A stretch of 9,766 nucleotides of DNA from Acidobacteriaceae bacterium (GTDB lineage Bacteria; Acidobacteriota; Terriglobia; Terriglobales; SbA1). Of the stretch, positions 6,717-9,766 are shown piece by piece. The number at the start of each line of letters is the position of its first letter. The first letter of the stretch is position 1. The position numbers were made by a program, and so were the translations under genes. The stretch covers positions 6,069 through 15,834 of the forward strand of contig PMHI01000584.1 of assembly GCA_003156615.1 (NCBI GenBank), written 5' to 3'. The notes under the pieces were generated by a model. It was not told the DNA's origin and ran no database searches. It was given only the letters and a program-made list of their open reading frames with translations.

Positions 6717-8069
6717 TTAGGCAGTTGGATTCTCTACGCGTTGGGTGAGTACTACCTTGATGCCGTGCCTGGGTCGAAGTGTAATCGTGGGTAATGTCTC
6801 GACCGGGCAATCTCGTGCAATCCGGACTTGGTACCTCTGCGCGATTGCTGCCAGCACTAAAGCGGCTTCCATCGCTGCAAAGGACGCGCCTATACAAGTG
6901 CGCGGTCCTCCACCAAAAGGGAAATAGATAAACTTGGGAGCCCGTTTTGCCCGCCCATCCAACCAGCGGTCTGGATTGAATTGCTCGGGTTGGTCATAAT
7001 ATCGCGGGTCGCGGTGCATTACCCACTGGCTCATCATGACAGTCGCTCCGGCCGGCACTCGATAGCCGCCGATATCACAATCTTTCAAAGAGTTTCGGAT
7101 GACCGCCCAAGCTGGGGGGTAGAGACGCATGGACTCCTTCACTATTCGCTCCGTGTAAGGCAGTCTGCAAAGGTCTTGCACTCTTGGGCTTCTGCCATTC
7201 AGTACCGCTCGAAGTTCTGACCAGAGCTTTTTCTCCACCTCTGGATACTGTGCCAACAGATACCAGGTCCACGATAACGAAACCGCAGTGGTCTCGTGGC
7301 CTGCCAAAAGGAGGGTCATCACTTCATCTCGCAACTGCCCGTTCGACATCGCAGCCCCGCCTATATCCTGAGCCTGCAGCAACCCGGAGAGCAAGTCATC
7401 GGCAATCTCGCTATTCGAGCGCCGCTGGTGGATAAGGCCGTATACGATGTCATCTAACTGGCGGGCTGCACGCCGGTAACGCAAGTTGTCAGCGGTTGGC
7501 CAAAGGCGAAGAATTGGAGGTAACAGCATACGCCCGCGTGAGCCCAGTTCCATAAACGTGTTCAGTGCACCTGCAATTCTGTCTCTCTCGGCGGTGATCT
7601 CGACATTAAAAAGCGCTTTAGCCACAATTTCCAGCGCGAGGCGCATCATGTCCAGATGGATGTCCCGCACTTCACCATCGTGCCAGGTGGCCATCATCCG
7701 CTCCGTGTAGGCCACCATGGTGTCGCCGTAGTACTCGATTCTGTCCCGGTGAAAGGCCGGTTGGATGAGGTGCCGCTGCTGCACCCACGAATCTCCTTCG
7801 TTGGTCAACAGACCGTTTCCAAAGATCCGGCGGTTGAATTGGAGGGCCTCACCCTTGATGAAACTCTGGTAGTTAGTCACCAGAACGTACTCGATCAGTT
7901 CGGGGTTGTTGAGGAAATAGATGCGACGGGAAAAAACGCGGTAGTAAAAGATGTCACCATATTGACGAGCCCACTGCGTATAAAGTCCGAGCGGGTCTCT
8001 GCTTCCCAACGGGAAGTTTCCGATTATCCCGCGATTCCTAGGACCGGGCGGACGAACCAAAGGCATCAT
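6717..8069 (-). CDS. Cytochrome P450 monooxygenase
   Basis: 450 residues, full length for a soluble bacterial P450 with no N-terminal membrane anchor. It begins with the proline-rich PLVRPPGPRNRG. The C-helix reads WVQQRHLIQPAF (95-106), the I-helix oxygen-binding motif is AGHETT (256-261), the ExxR motif is ESMR (Glu312, Arg315), PEQFNPDRW spans 361-369, and the heme loop is FGGGPRTCIG (385-394) with Cys392 as the iron ligand. All key residues are present. It would hydroxylate or epoxidise a hydrophobic substrate with electrons from a separate ferredoxin and reductase, neither encoded here. The style is closer to the fatty-acid/carotenoid-type class E P450s than to the camphor type, by eye only. 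The start is either of two tandem ATGs (8069 or 8066); no good ribosome site is visible. It converges with the ketosynthase, leaving an 82-base gap with no clear terminator. Confidence 0.95.
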   Translation of the reverse strand: MMPLVRPPGPRNRGIIGNFPLGSRDPLGLYTQWARQYGDIFYYRVFSRRIYFLNNPELIEYVLVTNYQSFIKGEALQFNRRIFGNGLLTNEGDSWVQQRHLIQPAFHRDRIEYYGDTMVAYTERMMATWHDGEVRDIHLDMMRLALEIVAKALFNVEITAERDRIAGALNTFMELGSRGRMLLPPILRLWPTADNLRYRRAARQLDDIVYGLIHQRRSNSEIADDLLSGLLQAQDIGGAAMSNGQLRDEVMTLLLAGHETTAVSLSWTWYLLAQYPEVEKKLWSELRAVLNGRSPRVQDLCRLPYTERIVKESMRLYPPAWAVIRNSLKDCDIGGYRVPAGATVMMSQWVMHRDPRYYDQPEQFNPDRWLDGRAKRAPKFIYFPFGGGPRTCIGASFAAMEAALVLAAIAQRYQVRIARDCPVETLPTITLRPRHGIKVVLTQRVENPTA

Positions 8070-8191
8070 AGCTGGTTGCCAATACGTCTCTTACCGATTT
8101 TGAATGATACGGCACAGCTGCCTACCTAACCGCTGAAGGTGAGGAAATGATGCTGGCATGATTCCTGAAAGACATCACCGCACCCGACCCT

Positions 8192-8212
8192 CGCACGCAC
8201 GCGCACGCACGC
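8192..8212. repeat. Alternating purine-pyrimidine tract
   Basis: CGCACGCACGCGCACGCACG plus C is a 21-base strict pyrimidine-purine alternation made of CGCA units, about 125 bases upstream of the P450 start. Such tracts can adopt left-handed DNA under negative supercoiling. Any role is speculation. Confidence 0.6.
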
Positions 8213-8294
8213 TCGCGCACGAGTGCTCCCCGCCACGGTTGTTAACAAATGGTAATGGGGGTGTGGCACTTTGCCGTCGCCATACGCTAACCCG

Positions 8295-8306
8295 GCAATG
8301 CATTGC
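8295..8306. promoter_or_regulatory. Perfect 12-bp palindrome beside the IS end
   Basis: GCAATGCATTGC is a perfect inverted repeat lying within about 10 bases of the inferred left IS boundary. It could be an operator or chance; no regulator can be named. Confidence 0.2.
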
Positions 8307-8315
8307 GGGCAAAGC

Positions 8316-9204
8316 TAACTTTTCAAACCGCCGCCCAATCGAGTCGCAGGAAGCGCCAGCAGATCAGAGCACACCCCAAGGACAAGAATGCCTCATGAAT
8401 GTCCGTCCGCTTTTCGTAGCGAACGCGCGGGCGGCGAAACTGATTGAGCCAGGCGAAGGTTCGTTCCACGACCCACCGCCATTGGCCCAGTCCGCTGCCG
8501 TGTTCGGTGTTGCGCTTCGCAAGAAAAGGGATGATGCGTCTGCCACGCAGACCTTGCCGGATCGTCTCAGCATCATAGCCGCGGTCGCCCAACACACAAT
8601 CAGGACGACGGCGGGGTCGTCCGCGTTTTCCCTGTAAGAGCGGGATGGCGTCAACGAGTGAGAGGGCTTGCTGCGAGTCGTTACGGTTGGCCCCCCGGTG
8701 AGCTGGATAGCCAATGGAACTCCGTGACCATCGCAAATCAGATGGCGCTTGCTGCCGGGCTTGGCCCGGTCAGTTGGATTCGGCCCCGTCTGACGCCCCC
8801 AAAAACTGCCCGGATCGAACTTCCGTCCACGACTGCCCGTGACCAGTCGATCTGTCCGTAACGCGCCAGCCAGTCCAGCAAAACGAAGTGGCGCAGTTGC
8901 CAGATACCACGCTCCTGCCAGTCACGCAGTCGTCGCCAGCAGCTCATTCCAGAGCCACAGCCCATTTCTTGGGGCAGCATCTCCCAAGGAATCCCACTGC
9001 GCAGGACGAATAAAATGCCCGTGAGACATGCCCTGTCTGCTAAGCGCGGTCTTCCGCCCTTGGGCTTCGCCTTAACAACTGGGATAAACGGTTCAACCAG
9101 TTCCCACAAACGGTCCGGCAAAAGTTCGGTGGCCATTGGACTGCTCCTCTCCGCACGGATGTCCGGAACCTTTCCCGGGTTGGTCGAGAAATGAGGTTTT
9201 GTTA
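8316..9204 (-). mobile_element. IS5-family insertion sequence (IS427-like group)
   Basis: An element of about 885-890 bp surrounds a DDE transposase on the minus strand. Both outer edges read CTAAC going inward: 8315-8319 on plus, and the complement of GTTAG at 9201-9205. The inner parts are ACTTTTCAAACC and ACAAAACC, so the terminal repeats are imperfect. TA is the only base pair shared in direct orientation at both junctions (8316-8317 and 9203-9204), which fits the TA target duplication known for this group. Boundaries are inferred and could be off by some bases. The right end abuts a decayed sigma-factor gene. Confidence 0.75.
8323..9136 (-). pseudogene. IS5-family DDE transposase with two frameshifts
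   Basis: The N-terminal frame (ATG 9136) begins [20 protein letters not shown] and carries the DUF4096-type helix-turn-helix, [20 protein letters not shown], and the first catalytic Asp104 ([14 protein letters not shown]). The expected continuation [18 protein letters not shown], with GVPLAIQLTG, lies in the -1 frame after a T5G5 run (8796-8805). A second shift at a G6 run (8691-8696) leads to ANRNDSQQALSLVDA, VLGDRGYDAE (second Asp) and VERTFAWLNQFRR (Glu), ending RLDWAAV. Joined, the protein is about 270 residues with a full DDE triad. Some IS5-family members use one programmed -1 shift. Two shifts, neither at a canonical slippery heptamer in the zero frame, favour decay or sequencing error. 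Confidence 0.85.
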
Positions 9205-9205
9205 G

Positions 9206-9520
9206 ATGTTCTTAATAAGGTCCTGATTAGGATGTCTCGTAATTCAGATGTCCTATAGAGTTGTTCAGGATTGGGCTCCCAACCGTGACCTCGATTCTGG
9301 AAATATGTCCCCATCTGCCGGAAAGTCCTCATCGAGAGATTCTTCTCTCGTGGCGCGTTGCTTTCGCAGCTTCATCAGCGACTGGTTCACGGTGATGCGA
9401 ATCAGCCAGGTTGATAATTTGGATTCCTCTCGGACTTCGCCCAAGTTCTGGAAGGACCTTTTGCATAACTTGCCTGCGTGGAATGAGCACACGGATCGGT
9501 TGCTTTGCGCAAGGTGCCGA
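9206..9520 (-). pseudogene. ECF sigma factor fragment, frameshifted and truncated next to the IS
   Basis: One minus-strand frame reads FQNLGEVREESKLSTWLIRI then TVNQSLMKLRKQRATREESL, which is sigma-2.3/2.4 of an ECF (sigma-24 type) factor, continuing to DEDFPADGDIFP. The frame then changes around 9270-9300, and the next segment, GWEPNPEQLYRTSELRDILI with RTL, is the linker and the start of sigma-4. It ends at the IS boundary without the sigma-4 helix-turn-helix. On the N-terminal side the expected DAEDVVQEAFLKAF is not clean, with another frame reading QVMQKVLPELG, so a further frameshift is likely, and the true start is lost. The gene is dead as it stands. The exact ends are uncertain. Confidence 0.72.
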
Positions 9521-9766
9521 CATTCTATAATTGGCTAACTCCCTCCGGCCGCGAAAGTTTTTAGAGTGCTCCTTTCAACACATGCTCAAGCGTGAACAAG
9601 GCCCGAGGAGCGTTGGCCGCACCCTCGGTCTTGGAAATGCTAATAGGGTTGTTCAGTTTCTCATTAGCACGTCTTCCGCAGGCTCCCGAAACTCCGGCAC
9701 AGATTTGAAAGTTGAACAAAGGTCACAGTCCCCAACTAATACGTGAGAGCAATCGGTTTTGCCGGC
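9521..9766. other. Terminal stretch without a recognised gene
   Basis: No coding sequence is recognised on either strand. Two stem-forming repeats are present: CCGAGG (9603-9608) / CCTCGG (9623-9628), and TGCTAAT (9638-9644) / ATTAGCA (9663-9669). The short open frame at 9531-9746 on plus has no ribosome site, motif or family resemblance. This may be the decayed 5' part and leader of the sigma factor gene. Confidence 0.4.

Larger units (their letters stand above)
8070..8314. other. Intergenic region between the P450 gene and the IS
   Basis: No gene is recognised here. The region holds the likely 5' leader and promoter of the P450, an alternating purine-pyrimidine tract and a 12-bp palindrome, listed separately. 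On the minus strand one frame stays open across much of it, but its Arg/Cys-rich translation resembles nothing I know. The expected continuation of the sigma factor beyond the IS is not found. Confidence 0.5.

Noticed and set aside
7656..8129. 157-residue plus-strand open frame
   Set aside because: Antisense to the P450 gene, whose motifs are complete.
8158..8637. 159-residue plus-strand open frame
   Set aside because: Antisense to the transposase and extends into simple CGCA sequence; no family resemblance.
1..9766. CRISPR array, toxin-antitoxin pair, phage genes or a defence island
   Set aside because: No regularly spaced repeats and no recognisable genes of these kinds on either strand.

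Overview
The window looks like an accessory stretch of a bacterial chromosome of moderate-to-high GC, most likely from an Acidobacteriota member. This assignment is an inference from gene families, not from a marker gene. The families are a secreted delta-60 repeat protein, a retropepsin-like plus PDZ protein, ECF sigma-factor pieces with a REESKLSTWLIRIT signature, and a TPR-protein tail of the ADPDTP...LKRAKAEHEKLK type. No rRNA, tRNA or CRISPR array was seen.

Layout. (a) 1-1197, minus: secreted delta-60 repeat protein whose C-terminus lies outside the window. (b) 1198-1810: mostly non-coding, with a tandem palindrome, a remnant of an ECF sigma factor C-terminus and several stem-loops. (c) 1811-3073, minus: exported retropepsin-like/PDZ protein that appears to have lost both catalytic aspartates. 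(d) 3074-3862: a debris field with a frameshifted small secreted protein, the frameshifted tail of a TPR protein, an IS-end-like sequence, a tandem repeat and a near-palindrome. (e) 3863-5356 and 5414-6634, plus: an uncharacterised membrane-associated protein followed after 57 bases by a complete FabF-like beta-ketoacyl synthase. (f) 6717-8069, minus: a complete cytochrome P450, convergent with the synthase. (g) 8070-8315: intergenic. (h) about 8316-9204: an IS5-family insertion sequence with a twice-frameshifted transposase. (i) 9206-9520, minus: N-terminal and middle part of an ECF sigma factor, broken by frameshifts and cut by the IS. (j) 9521-9766: no gene seen.

How the parts relate. Four genes look intact within the window: the retropepsin-like protein, the uncharacterised envelope protein, the ketosynthase and the P450. 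The delta-60 gene is open as far as it can be read. The ketosynthase and P450 could act in one lipid or secondary-metabolite pathway, but they are on opposite strands and no acyl carrier protein or reductase is present, so this is only a hypothesis. The gaps hold remnants of regulatory, signalling and secreted genes plus mobile DNA, which suggests a region of turnover. No convincing new multi-gene system was found. The points most worth checking are the catalytically degenerate retropepsin, the two complementary sigma-factor fragments at opposite ends of the window, and the clustering of frameshifts in G/C runs.
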